Below, one piece after another: positions 1 to 9,071 of a DNA stretch of 64,000 nt. The notes under the pieces are model-generated. The model searched no databases. It was not told the DNA's origin and worked only from the letters and a program-made list of their open reading frames with translations. The position numbers and the translations under genes are program-made. Within the stretch, counting starts at the first letter, position 1, and every line of letters begins with the position of its first letter. Origin of the DNA: JAKAGZ01 sp963772675 (GTDB lineage Bacteria; Bacteroidota; Ignavibacteria; Ignavibacteriales; Ignavibacteriaceae); contig CAVYYF010000006.1 of assembly GCA_963772675.1 (NCBI GenBank), positions 62,001 to 126,000 of the forward strand, in the 5' to 3' direction.

Positions 1-1
1 C

Positions 2-400
2 TATATGGATCTTCAAATTGCATATGACAGGCTTGACGAAAAAGAAAATAGTAAAAAAATTCTTAATGAATCATTAGGTGTATTTCCAAGATACTTTATG
101 CAGCACCCTGATGATGCAAGAGCTCATCTATATTATGCAAATACATTAATACGGGTTGGTAAAGAGGATGAAGCTAAGAAAGAAGCGGCCAAAGCTGTTG
201 AATTAAATCCAAGTGACCCGTTAATGCAGTATAACGTTGCTTGTTTCTATTCTTTATTGAATGATAAGAAAACTGCGGTAGAAGCAATTAAGAATGCATT
301 CAAAGCAGGTTATGCAGATTTTGAATGGACAAAAAGAGACAGTGACCTGGACAACATCCGGCAAGAACCGGAATTTATAGAATTATTAAAAGATAAATAA
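2..400 (+). CDS. Ser/Thr kinase-TPR protein, C-terminal fragment (cut by window edge)
   Basis: This is the last 132 or so residues of a gene whose 5' part lies outside the window. The frame is open to the first base: the codon before the first ATG is TAT, and the residues YMDLQIAYDRL align with YMDLRMVYEKL inside the paralogue ending at 17781, so that ATG is internal. What remains is TPR sequence with HPDDARAH and ELNPSDPLMQYNVACFYS, then the family's C-terminal signature (EWTKRDSDLDNIRQEPEF). The full gene would be a ninth member of the kinase-TPR array. The next member starts 32 bp downstream, so the two are probably cotranscribed. Confidence 0.9.
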   Translation, partial: YMDLQIAYDRLDEKENSKKILNESLGVFPRYFMQHPDDARAHLYYANTLIRVGKEDEAKKEAAKAVELNPSDPLMQYNVACFYSLLNDKKTAVEAIKNAFKAGYADFEWTKRDSDLDNIRQEPEFIELLKDK

Positions 401-432
401 ACAGTAATCTAAAATCCGTAATTGAGGGCTTC

Positions 433-2553
433 ATGACAATTGGGCAAAATATTTTCCATTATATAATAGTTGAAAAACTTGGCGAAGGTGGAATGGGTGT
501 AGTCTATAAAGCCGAAGACACCAAGCTTAAACGCGATGTTGCAATTAAGTTTCTACCTCATCAAATCTCAGATAATAAAGAGGAGAGACAGAGATTTGAA
601 ATAGAAGCACAGGCTGCGGCTGCTCTGAACCATCCAAATATCGCAACTATACATGCTATCGAAGAATCTGAAAAAGAAGTTTTTATTGTAATGGAATTTA
701 TAAACGGAATCGAGCTTAAGCAAAAAATAAGCAAAGCCCTTCCTTCTATTGAGGAATCGCTTAATATTATTGAACAGACATCACAAGGCTTAAAGGCTGC
801 GCACGACAAGGGAATTACACACAGGGATATCAAGAGCAGCAATGTTATGATAACTGAATCCGGACAGATAAAAATTATGGATTTCGGACTGGCAAAAATG
901 AAGGGAGTCTCGCACATAACAAGATTTGGAACCACGCTCGGTACCACGGCTTATATGTCACCGGAACAGGCCCGTGGTGAACAAGTTGACCATAGAACTG
1001 ACATCTGGTCTCTTGGGGTTATTGCTTTTGAATTATTAACCGGTAAGACACCTTATGAAGGAGAATTCGAACAGGCAATCATTTACTCTATTCTGAATGA
1101 AGAGCCTAAATCAGTTCTTTCAGTTAGAAAAGATGTGCCGTTAAAGCTTGACCAGTTAGTTATGAAAATGTTAAGTAAAAATAAAGAGCATCGATACCAG
1201 AACGTATCAGAGATATTACTTGATTTGAAGGAATTAAAATTAAAGAGTAAACAAGCTCCTGTCGAAAAAGAAAAAAAGACAATTGCAGTTTTACCTTTTG
1301 AAAATATCAGCCCGGATAAGGATGCTGATTATTTTGCCGAGGGATTGGCGGAAGAACTTATTACCAGTTTGGCAAAAATAAAAGAAATTAAGCTGGTTGC
1401 GCCTGCCAATACAATGAAATACAAAGGCACAGATAAAGATATAAAAACTTTAGGCAGAGAGCTTGCTGCAGGATATATAATGCAGGGAAGCGTTAGAAAA
1501 TTTAAAGACGATTTACGAATTTCAGTTAAATTAATGGATGTTGCGCAGGAGAGCCAGTTATGGGGAGAGACCTACAAAGGAAAACTAGAGGATGTATTCG
1601 ATATCCAGGAGAAAGTGTCGAAGGAAATTGTCGATGCGTTGAGAGTTAATTTATCATTAACAGAAAAAGTGGTCCTGTCAAAACGATCAACTTTAAACGC
1701 TGAAGCATTTGATAATTATTTGCGTGCAAGAAATTTTCTTTACAGGCTCACAAAAAATAATGTACACCTTGCAATTCAGCTTTTTAATAAAGCAATAGAA
1801 CTTGACCCAAGGTATGCAGCTGCTCATGCCGGTTTGGGTGAGGCATATGCAACACTTTACCAGTACTTTGAGACAAATGATTCCTACCTTGACAAAGCAA
1901 TCGAATCAAGTTTAAAAGCATTAATGTATGATCCAACGTTGAGCGAAGCATACACTGCGCTGGGACTGGCATACTTTGACAAGAAATTATTAGAAGAAGC
2001 AATAACGTCAACTCTAAAAGCAATTGAACTCGACTCAGAAAATTACGTGGCATACTGGATTCTAGGAAGGATTTATCATACAACCGACAGAACTGACGAA
2101 GCAATTCAGCAATTTAAAAAGACTATTGCACTAAACCCTGATTTCTATAATGCATTTAACGATATCATTATGGCATATGAAAGGATTAATGATATGGAAA
2201 ATGCGAAACGTGCTTTAGATGAAGCGCTTGAAAAAATTCATGTATATCTGGCAAAAAATCCGGATGATGCCAGAGCACATATGTATCATGCTATTCATCT
2301 TGCTGCGGTGAACAAAAACGAGGAAGCAATAGCCGAAGGAAAGAAAGCTTTGGAATTAAATCCCGGCGATTCTTTGATGATGTATAATGCAGCCTGCCTT
2401 TATGCGAGGTTGGGAGATAATCATCTGTCCATAGAGACTTTAAAAAATGCAATAGCTGCCGGCCAGGAAGATTTTGAATGGATTAAGAGAGATTCTGACC
2501 TAGACAGCATAAGGAATGAACCTGAATATATAGAACTAATGAAAGGGAAATAA
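433..2553 (+). CDS. Hanks-type Ser/Thr protein kinase with TPR repeats (array member 1)
   Basis: The 706-residue protein should phosphorylate Ser/Thr in the cytoplasm, since no membrane segment is visible. The kinase domain is about residues 8-270: glycine loop GEGGMGVVY 17-25, VAIK with Lys39, an alpha-C Glu near 58, HRDIKSSN with Asp132, DFG 150-152 and a SPEQ motif. Residues about 283-415 form the AVLPFENISPDKDADYF domain, the TolB/FlgO-like module that also follows catalytic domains in other TPR regulators. Residues about 420-706 are TPRs ending in the EWIKRDSDLDSIRNEPEY signature. A GAGGG site lies before the ATG. The stop codon sits next to member 2. Substrate and signal are unknown. 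Confidence 0.93.
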   Translation: MTIGQNIFHYIIVEKLGEGGMGVVYKAEDTKLKRDVAIKFLPHQISDNKEERQRFEIEAQAAAALNHPNIATIHAIEESEKEVFIVMEFINGIELKQKISKALPSIEESLNIIEQTSQGLKAAHDKGITHRDIKSSNVMITESGQIKIMDFGLAKMKGVSHITRFGTTLGTTAYMSPEQARGEQVDHRTDIWSLGVIAFELLTGKTPYEGEFEQAIIYSILNEEPKSVLSVRKDVPLKLDQLVMKMLSKNKEHRYQNVSEILLDLKELKLKSKQAPVEKEKKTIAVLPFENISPDKDADYFAEGLAEELITSLAKIKEIKLVAPANTMKYKGTDKDIKTLGRELAAGYIMQGSVRKFKDDLRISVKLMDVAQESQLWGETYKGKLEDVFDIQEKVSKEIVDALRVNLSLTEKVVLSKRSTLNAEAFDNYLRARNFLYRLTKNNVHLAIQLFNKAIELDPRYAAAHAGLGEAYATLYQYFETNDSYLDKAIESSLKALMYDPTLSEAYTALGLAYFDKKLLEEAITSTLKAIELDSENYVAYWILGRIYHTTDRTDEAIQQFKKTIALNPDFYNAFNDIIMAYERINDMENAKRALDEALEKIHVYLAKNPDDARAHMYHAIHLAAVNKNEEAIAEGKKALELNPGDSLMMYNAACLYARLGDNHLSIETLKNAIAAGQEDFEWIKRDSDLDSIRNEPEYIELMKGK

Positions 2554-2564
2554 TGGAACTTGTT

Positions 2565-4685
2565 ATGATCGGCAAAAAGATACTGCATTATAAGATTCTT
2601 GAGAAACTGGGCCAAGGTGGAATGGGAGTCGTTTACCTTGCTGAAGACGAGAATTTAGAAAGAAAAGTTGCAATAAAATTTCTCCCGCAACAAATTTCTG
2701 CCAATTCCGAAGAAAGAGAGAGATTTAAGATAGAGGCAAAAGCAGCAGCCTCTTTGAACCATCCGAATATAGCAACAATTCATGCCATTGAAGATTTTGA
2801 AAATCAATTGTTCATTGTTATGGAATATATTGATGGGGTTGAACTCAAAGAAAAAATTAAATCAGGTGATATTGACACGGATGAAGTAATTAAGATCGCT
2901 ACGCAGATTGCGGAAGGAATGGCATCGGCTCACAAGAAAGGAATAATTCACAGAGATATAAAATCTTCCAACATAATGATAACCAAGGAAGCAAAAGCAA
3001 AAATAATGGATTTTGGATTGGCCAAAATCAGAGGCGGTACAGAACTTACCAAAGTAGGATCAACCGTAGGAACGATTGCTTATATGTCACCGGAACAGGC
3101 AAGAGGCGAAGAACTTGATCAACAATCAGACATTTGGTCATTCGGGGTAGTATTGTACGAAATGCTTATTAACAGATTACCTTTTAGGGGAGACTATGAT
3201 CAGGCGATAGTATATTCAATCTTAAATGAAGAACCGGAGTCGGTTTTTTCAGTTAAAAAAGATATACCCGACAGGCTTGAAAAAATAGTGAAAAAGTTGC
3301 TTGAAAAGGATAAAGCGAACCGATACCAGAATATGAATGATGTAATAAAAGATTTTAATGATGTTTTAAAGAACGATGAACAACCGGAAAAGCGTAATGA
3401 ATTAAAATCAATTATAGTTTTGCCATTTGAAAATATTAGCCCGGATCAGGATGCAGATTATTTCGGAGAAGGATTAGCAGAAGAATTAATTGTTAATCTG
3501 ACAAGGTTGAAAGAAATTCGCGTAGTTCCCCGGACAACAGCTATCAAATACAAGAATACAACAAAAGAAGTAAAAGTCATTGGGAAAGAAGTTGAGGCTG
3601 GTTATGTCATGACCGGTAGTGTTAGAAAATTCCAGGATAATTTAAGGATTTCTGTCCAGTTGATTGATGCATTCAACAATACCCAGCTATGGGCTGAAAC
3701 GTATAAAGGAAAACTTGCGGACGTTTTTGACATACAGGAGAATGTTTCAAAACAAATTGTTGATGCATTAAAGATTGAATTAACCCCTGCGCAAAAGAGA
3801 GTTCTGGAAAAAAAGGCAACTATAAACGCTGAAGCTTTTGATCTTTGTCTACGCGCAAAAGGTTTCATGTATAGAATGACAAAGAATGATGTTAATATCG
3901 CTATTGAACTTTTCCAAAAGGCAATTGAAATAGATCCTGATTATGCAAGTGCCTATGCCGGAATGGGTGAAGCATATTCACATTTGTTTCACAGCTATGA
4001 ACGGGGGAATCCCAAGATACTTGATTTGGCAATTGAGACAAGCCTGAAAGCTATTTCAATGGATTCATCATTATCCGAGGCATTTGCTTCATTAGCACAG
4101 GCATACTTACATAAGGATTCCATGGAAAAAGCATTAGAGGCTGGCAAGAAGGCAATTGAACTCGATCCGAATAACTTTATCGGCTTTTGGATTCTTGGAA
4201 GAATATATTATAGTAACAAAAAAGATGTCGAAGCTATTGAACTATTTGATAAGGTAACAAAATTGAATCCTGAATTTTATACAGCCTATAGCGACATAAG
4301 GATGTGTTATGATAGATTGGGAGACAAAATTAAACTTAACGAAACCGTTCAAAAAAGCTTAAAGTTTTACCCAGAATATCTTACGCGGCACCCGGATGAT
4401 GCGCGGGCTCATGTATTTTATGCGATGGATTTAGCAACAGCAAAACAATTTGATAAAGCTAAAAGTGAAACCGCTAAAGCCATTGAATTAAATCCTACTG
4501 ATATCCTGATGCTTTACAATGTCGCGTGTTTTTATTCTGTAATGGATGAAAAGCAAATGGCAATTGAAACTCTGAAGAAAGCCATTACTGCCGGATATAA
4601 AGCATATGACTGGATGGAGCGTGATGTTGATCTTGATAATATTCGCAATGAGCCTGAATATATCGAACTAATGAAAGGAAAATAG
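2565..4685 (+). CDS. Ser/Thr protein kinase-TPR protein (array member 2)
   Basis: It has the same kinase, AVLPF and TPR order, with VAIK, HRDIKSSN and DFG intact. It is the most divergent of the first six complete members: the hinge region reads EKIKSGDIDTDEV and the activation segment ELTKVGSTVGTIAYMSPEQ. I start it at the ATG at 2565, not the in-frame ATG at 2553 that overlaps the previous stop. The junction TAATGGAACTTGTTATGATC aligns base for base with TAGAGGAACTTTTTATGATT before member 3, where the first ATG does not exist, so GGAAC is the conserved ribosome site. The product is then 706 residues and begins MIGKKILHY like its relatives. Confidence 0.9.
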   Translation: MIGKKILHYKILEKLGQGGMGVVYLAEDENLERKVAIKFLPQQISANSEERERFKIEAKAAASLNHPNIATIHAIEDFENQLFIVMEYIDGVELKEKIKSGDIDTDEVIKIATQIAEGMASAHKKGIIHRDIKSSNIMITKEAKAKIMDFGLAKIRGGTELTKVGSTVGTIAYMSPEQARGEELDQQSDIWSFGVVLYEMLINRLPFRGDYDQAIVYSILNEEPESVFSVKKDIPDRLEKIVKKLLEKDKANRYQNMNDVIKDFNDVLKNDEQPEKRNELKSIIVLPFENISPDQDADYFGEGLAEELIVNLTRLKEIRVVPRTTAIKYKNTTKEVKVIGKEVEAGYVMTGSVRKFQDNLRISVQLIDAFNNTQLWAETYKGKLADVFDIQENVSKQIVDALKIELTPAQKRVLEKKATINAEAFDLCLRAKGFMYRMTKNDVNIAIELFQKAIEIDPDYASAYAGMGEAYSHLFHSYERGNPKILDLAIETSLKAISMDSSLSEAFASLAQAYLHKDSMEKALEAGKKAIELDPNNFIGFWILGRIYYSNKKDVEAIELFDKVTKLNPEFYTAYSDIRMCYDRLGDKIKLNETVQKSLKFYPEYLTRHPDDARAHVFYAMDLATAKQFDKAKSETAKAIELNPTDILMLYNVACFYSVMDEKQMAIETLKKAITAGYKAYDWMERDVDLDNIRNEPEYIELMKGK

Positions 4686-4696
4686 AGGAACTTTTT

Positions 4697-6814
4697 ATGA
4701 TTGGCCAAACAATACTTCACTACAATATATTAGAAAAACTAGGTGAAGGCGGAATGGGTGTCGTCTATAAAGCTGAAGACACAAAGTTAAAGCGTGAAGT
4801 TGCTATCAAATTCCTTCCACATCAAATCTCTGCAAACAAGGAAGAAAAACAGAGGTTTGAAATTGAAGCACAGGCTGCTGCTGCCCTGAATCATCCCAAT
4901 ATTGCAACCATTTACGCCATAGAAGAATCGGATAACGAAGTCTTTATCGCTATGGAATATATTAAGGGAATTGAACTGAAAGATAAAATAAGCAATGTCC
5001 TGCCCCCTGTTGAAGAATCGATAAATATTATCGAACAAATATCACAAGGATTAAAGGCTGCACACCTGAAAGGAATAACACACCGCGATATAAAAAGCAG
5101 CAACATAATGATGACAGACTCCGGACAAATAAAAATAATGGACTTTGGACTGGCTAAGGTAAGAGGTATATCACAAATTACAAAGTTTGGAACAACGCTC
5201 GGAACAACAGCCTATATGTCACCGGAACAAGCCCGGGGCGAGCACGTTGATCAGAGAACAGATATCTGGTCGCTGGGAATTATTACATTTGAATTATTGA
5301 CAGGCAAGACGCCGTATGAGGGTGAATTTGAGCAGGCAATAATCTATTCTATACTGAATGAAGAACCGAAGTCATTAATCTCTTTAAGAAAGGATGCCCC
5401 CTTAAAGCTGGAACGTATAGTTATGAAGATGTTAGCCAAGAATAAAGAGCAGCGATATCAGGATACCACTGAAATTTTGAACGATCTTAGTGATTTAAAG
5501 AAAAGTGATTCAAGCGTAGATAAGAGTGATGAGAAAAAAACTATTGCAGTTTTGCCTTTTGCAAATATTAGCCCCGACAAAGAAGCGGATTATTTTGCAG
5601 AAGGACTTTCTGAAGAACTTATCACGAACTTAGCTAAGATAAAAGAAATAAATCTCATTGCAAGATCTAATTCTATGAAGTATAAAAATTCTGAAAAGGA
5701 TATAAAAACTATTGGAAGAGAATTAAGCACTCGGTACATAATGCAGGGAACCGTTAGAAAATTTAAGGATGATTTGCGGATTTCCGTTCAATTAACTGAT
5801 GTGTCTAAAGAATTTCAGTTATGGGGTGAAACCTATAAAGGAAAAATGGAGGATGTGTTTGATATACAGGAAAAAGTCGCAAAAGAAATCGCAGAGGCAT
5901 TGAGAATCAGCCTGTCCCCTAAAGAGAAAATGGTCCTTGAAAAACGTGCAACATTAAACCACGAAGCATTTGATCTATGTCTGAAAGGAAGAAATTTTTT
6001 GAATAAGCTTTCAAAAAATAATATTCAATTTGCAATTCAGCTGTTTCAAAAAGCTATTGAAATAGATCCGCGTTATGCGTCTGGCTATGCAGGATTGAGT
6101 GAGGCATATGCATCCCAATATCGATATGCTGAAAAGAATAGCGCATTATTAGATAAAGCGATTGATTCGGGATTAAGAGCGTTAATGTACGACCCAACTG
6201 TTTCTGAAGCATATGCTGCCCTTGCGCTTGCCTACTTTGAAAAGAAATTACTTGACGAAGCACTAACTGCGGGTCGAAAAGCTATTGAGCTTGATACAAA
6301 TAATTATATCGCTCACTGGATATTGGGAAGAATTTATTACAGCACAGATAGAAGCGAAGAAGCGATTGAACTATTTAAAAAAGTTGTTTTAATAAACCCT
6401 GAATTCTATTCAGCCTACAACGACCTTTCGAACTGTTATGACAAACTGGGAAAAACTGAAGAGTACAACAGTATACTACAAAAAGTAATCAAACTTTACC
6501 CAAAGTATTTATCTCAAAATCCGGATGACGCACGCGGACATATCTTTTATGCACACGCACTTCTTCGGATAGGAAAAACAAAAGACGCAGAGCAGGAAGC
6601 AGAGAAAGCAATAGATCTAAGTCCGAATGATGCTCTGATGTCATATAATGTTGCTTGTTTCCATTCCAGACTTGGCAATAAGGATTCAGGCATTAAATAT
6701 CTTGAACAGGCTATAAAACTGGGATATGCAAATTATGAATGGATAAAACGTGACCCAGATCTAAATAATATCCATAATGAAACCGGTTATACCGAATTAT
6801 TGAAAGGAAAATAG
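4697..6814 (+). CDS. Ser/Thr protein kinase-TPR protein (array member 3)
   Basis: The protein has 705 residues and begins MIGQTILHYNILEKLGEGG. Kinase motifs are complete: VAIK, HRDIKSSNIMMT, DFG, and SPEQ after FGTTLGTTAYM. The activation segment matches members 4 and 6 almost residue for residue, yet the codons differ (GGA ACA ACA here, GGG ACG ACC in member 4). The AVLPFANISPDKEADYF domain carries STRYIMQGTVRKF where other members have GARYIMQGSVRKF. The TPR tail ends with the slightly degenerate NNIHNETGYTELLKGK. It sits 11 bp after member 2 with the conserved AGGAAC site, so translation is probably coupled. Confidence 0.92.
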   Translation: MIGQTILHYNILEKLGEGGMGVVYKAEDTKLKREVAIKFLPHQISANKEEKQRFEIEAQAAAALNHPNIATIYAIEESDNEVFIAMEYIKGIELKDKISNVLPPVEESINIIEQISQGLKAAHLKGITHRDIKSSNIMMTDSGQIKIMDFGLAKVRGISQITKFGTTLGTTAYMSPEQARGEHVDQRTDIWSLGIITFELLTGKTPYEGEFEQAIIYSILNEEPKSLISLRKDAPLKLERIVMKMLAKNKEQRYQDTTEILNDLSDLKKSDSSVDKSDEKKTIAVLPFANISPDKEADYFAEGLSEELITNLAKIKEINLIARSNSMKYKNSEKDIKTIGRELSTRYIMQGTVRKFKDDLRISVQLTDVSKEFQLWGETYKGKMEDVFDIQEKVAKEIAEALRISLSPKEKMVLEKRATLNHEAFDLCLKGRNFLNKLSKNNIQFAIQLFQKAIEIDPRYASGYAGLSEAYASQYRYAEKNSALLDKAIDSGLRALMYDPTVSEAYAALALAYFEKKLLDEALTAGRKAIELDTNNYIAHWILGRIYYSTDRSEEAIELFKKVVLINPEFYSAYNDLSNCYDKLGKTEEYNSILQKVIKLYPKYLSQNPDDARGHIFYAHALLRIGKTKDAEQEAEKAIDLSPNDALMSYNVACFHSRLGNKDSGIKYLEQAIKLGYANYEWIKRDPDLNNIHNETGYTELLKGK

Positions 6815-6825
6815 AGGAACTTACT

Positions 6826-8937
6826 ATGGTCAACAAAACAGTTTTACACTATAAAATATTGGAAAAACTTGGTGAAGGTGGAATGGGTGTCGTCTATAAA
6901 GCTGAAGACACCAAGCTTAAACGAGAAGTCGCAATAAAATTTCTGCCCCACCACATCTCTGCAAATAAAGAAGAGAAGCAGAGATTTGAAATTGAAGCAC
7001 AGGCTGCGGCAGCATTAAATCATCCCAACATTGCTACAATATATGCAATTGAAGAATCGGGCGATGAAGTTTTTATCGCTATGGAATATATTAACGGTGT
7101 TGAACTGAAAGATAAGATCAGTAAAGCAAAACCGACGATAGAAGAATCGATTACTATTATTCAACAGGTTGCCAATGGCCTGGGAGCAGCTCATCAGAAA
7201 GGGATAACACACCGTGATATTAAAAACAGTAACATAATGATAACTCCGACAGGTCAGGTTAAAATAATGGACTTCGGTCTGGCAAAAGTAAGAGGCGTAT
7301 CAAACATCACTAAGTTTGGAACTACGCTCGGGACGACCGCTTATATGTCACCGGAACAAGCACGGGGCGAACACGTTGATCAACGGACAGATATCTGGTC
7401 ATTGGGAGTAATCTTTTATGAACTGTTAACTGGCAAATTTCCTTTCAGGGGTGAATTTGAACAGGCAATAATTTATTCAATTCTTAACGAAGAACCTGAA
7501 GCAATTGCTGCATTAGATAAAAACCTGCCTGCCAGATTAGATAACATACTCGGCAAAATGCTGAACAAGGATTTGAACAACCGCTACCAAAATACGGATG
7601 AATTATTAAAAGATCTGAAAGAAACTGGTACGCAAAAAACTGATGGTACCGATATAGTAAAAACAATAGCTGTTCTTCCTTTCGACAATATCGGTTCTGA
7701 CCAGGAGACAGATTATTTTGCCGAAGGACTTGCTGAAGAGTTAATCATTAATCTTTCAAAATTAAAAGAAGTAAGAACGGTTTCCCGAACAAACTCAATG
7801 AGGTACAAAGGTTCTGAAAAAGATATAAGAACTATTGGCAGAGAACTTGGCGCAAGATATATAATGGAAGGAAGCGTCAGAAAATTCAGAGACGACCTGA
7901 GAATTTCAATTCAGTTGATAGATGTTTCCGGGGGATTGCAGCTCTGGGGCGAAACTTACAAAGGGAAAATTGCTGACGTTTTTGATATCCAGGAAAAAGT
8001 TTCAAAAGAGATTGTAGATGCCTTAAGATTGAAACTCTCCCCTTCCGAAAAAATTGTTCTTGAAAAACGTGCAACATCAAACACCGAAGCGTACGACCTT
8101 TACCTGAGAGGAAGAAATTTCTTATACAAAGTTTCTAAAAACAACATAATATTTGCGATTCAATTATTTAAGAAAGCCATAAAAATTGATGAGCGATTTG
8201 CAGCAGGATATGCCGGTTTAAGTGAAGCGTATGCCACACAATATTACTTCTTTGAAAAGAGTGACCAATTACTGGATAATGCTATCGACTCCGGTCTCAG
8301 GGCTCTGATGTATGATCCTACTCTTTCTGAAGCCTATGCGGCGCTTGCTCTTGCATACTACAATAAGAAATCTCGTACGGAAGCCTTTACAGCCGGTCAG
8401 AAAGCCATTGAACTGGATCCAAATAATTATTATGCATATTGGGTTCTTGGAAGAATTTATCACAGTACCGACCGTGATAAGGACGCCATTGAATTATACA
8501 AAAAAGTGATTGAAATAAATCCTGATTTTTATGCAGCTTATTCCGACCTTGGTGTAAGCTATGAAAAACTGGGTGATGAAAATGGCCAGAAGCATGCTCT
8601 TGAACTGCTTATGGATGTTTTTCCGCGTTATCTTTCTGATCATCCTGACGATGCTCGGGCACACATTGTTTATGCAATTGAACTTGTGAAAGTTGGAAAA
8701 ATTGACGAAGCCAAAGATGAATGCAAAAGAGCAATTGAATTAAGCCCGGATGATTCTTTAATGTCCTACAATGTTGCCTGCTTATATTCGAGACTGGGTG
8801 AGAAAAAACAGGGTATAGAATATTTACAAAAATCAATCAAGCAGGGATACACCAATTTTGAATGGCTCAAGCGCGATCCTGATCTTAATAATATTCAGAA
8901 CGAACCTGAATTTTTAGAATTGATGAAGGATAAATAA
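6826..8937 (+). CDS. Ser/Thr protein kinase-TPR protein (array member 4)
   Basis: The 703-residue protein begins MVNKTVLHYKI and follows member 3 by 11 bp with the same AGGAAC ribosome site. It has VAIK, HRDIKNSN (Asn where its relatives have Ser), DFG and SPEQ, so it should be active. The AVLPF module reads AVLPFDNIGSDQETDYF, one of the more divergent versions, and the TPR tail ends EWLKRDPDLNNIQNEPEF. It is the last member of the tightly packed 433-8937 block. A palindromic intergenic element follows it, so transcription may be reduced or the mRNA processed there. Confidence 0.92.
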   Translation: MVNKTVLHYKILEKLGEGGMGVVYKAEDTKLKREVAIKFLPHHISANKEEKQRFEIEAQAAAALNHPNIATIYAIEESGDEVFIAMEYINGVELKDKISKAKPTIEESITIIQQVANGLGAAHQKGITHRDIKNSNIMITPTGQVKIMDFGLAKVRGVSNITKFGTTLGTTAYMSPEQARGEHVDQRTDIWSLGVIFYELLTGKFPFRGEFEQAIIYSILNEEPEAIAALDKNLPARLDNILGKMLNKDLNNRYQNTDELLKDLKETGTQKTDGTDIVKTIAVLPFDNIGSDQETDYFAEGLAEELIINLSKLKEVRTVSRTNSMRYKGSEKDIRTIGRELGARYIMEGSVRKFRDDLRISIQLIDVSGGLQLWGETYKGKIADVFDIQEKVSKEIVDALRLKLSPSEKIVLEKRATSNTEAYDLYLRGRNFLYKVSKNNIIFAIQLFKKAIKIDERFAAGYAGLSEAYATQYYFFEKSDQLLDNAIDSGLRALMYDPTLSEAYAALALAYYNKKSRTEAFTAGQKAIELDPNNYYAYWVLGRIYHSTDRDKDAIELYKKVIEINPDFYAAYSDLGVSYEKLGDENGQKHALELLMDVFPRYLSDHPDDARAHIVYAIELVKVGKIDEAKDECKRAIELSPDDSLMSYNVACLYSRLGEKKQGIEYLQKSIKQGYTNFEWLKRDPDLNNIQNEPEFLELMKDK

Positions 8938-8949
8938 GAAAGAGATGAT

Positions 8950-9040
8950 TGTCATTCTGAGGAGTAGCCATAGAATCGGAACGACGTGAGAATCTTTTAA
9001 GGGTAAAAAGAATCATTACAAAACAGTATGCGAAATGACA
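8950..9040. repeat. Palindromic intergenic element, MITE/REP-like
   Basis: The roughly 90 bp stretch between members 4 and 5 begins TGTCATT (8950-8956) and ends AATGACA (9034-9040), a perfect terminal inverted repeat. Inside it are degenerate phrases such as TCTGAGGAG and GAGAATCTTTT that resemble the non-coding interspersed elements scattered through many bacterial genomes. There is no ORF. It is the only such interruption in the array. Whether it is mobile or just a processing/termination structure cannot be told from one copy. Confidence 0.5.
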
Positions 9041-9071
9041 GCATAAAAAACTTTAAATAAGGCTTAAAATT

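Noticed and set aside
561..8836. Open frames on the minus strand inside the kinase genes (for example 561-947 and 1784-2104)
   Set aside because: They recur at the same places in the paralogues as antisense shadows, have no ribosome sites and encode no recognisable domain.
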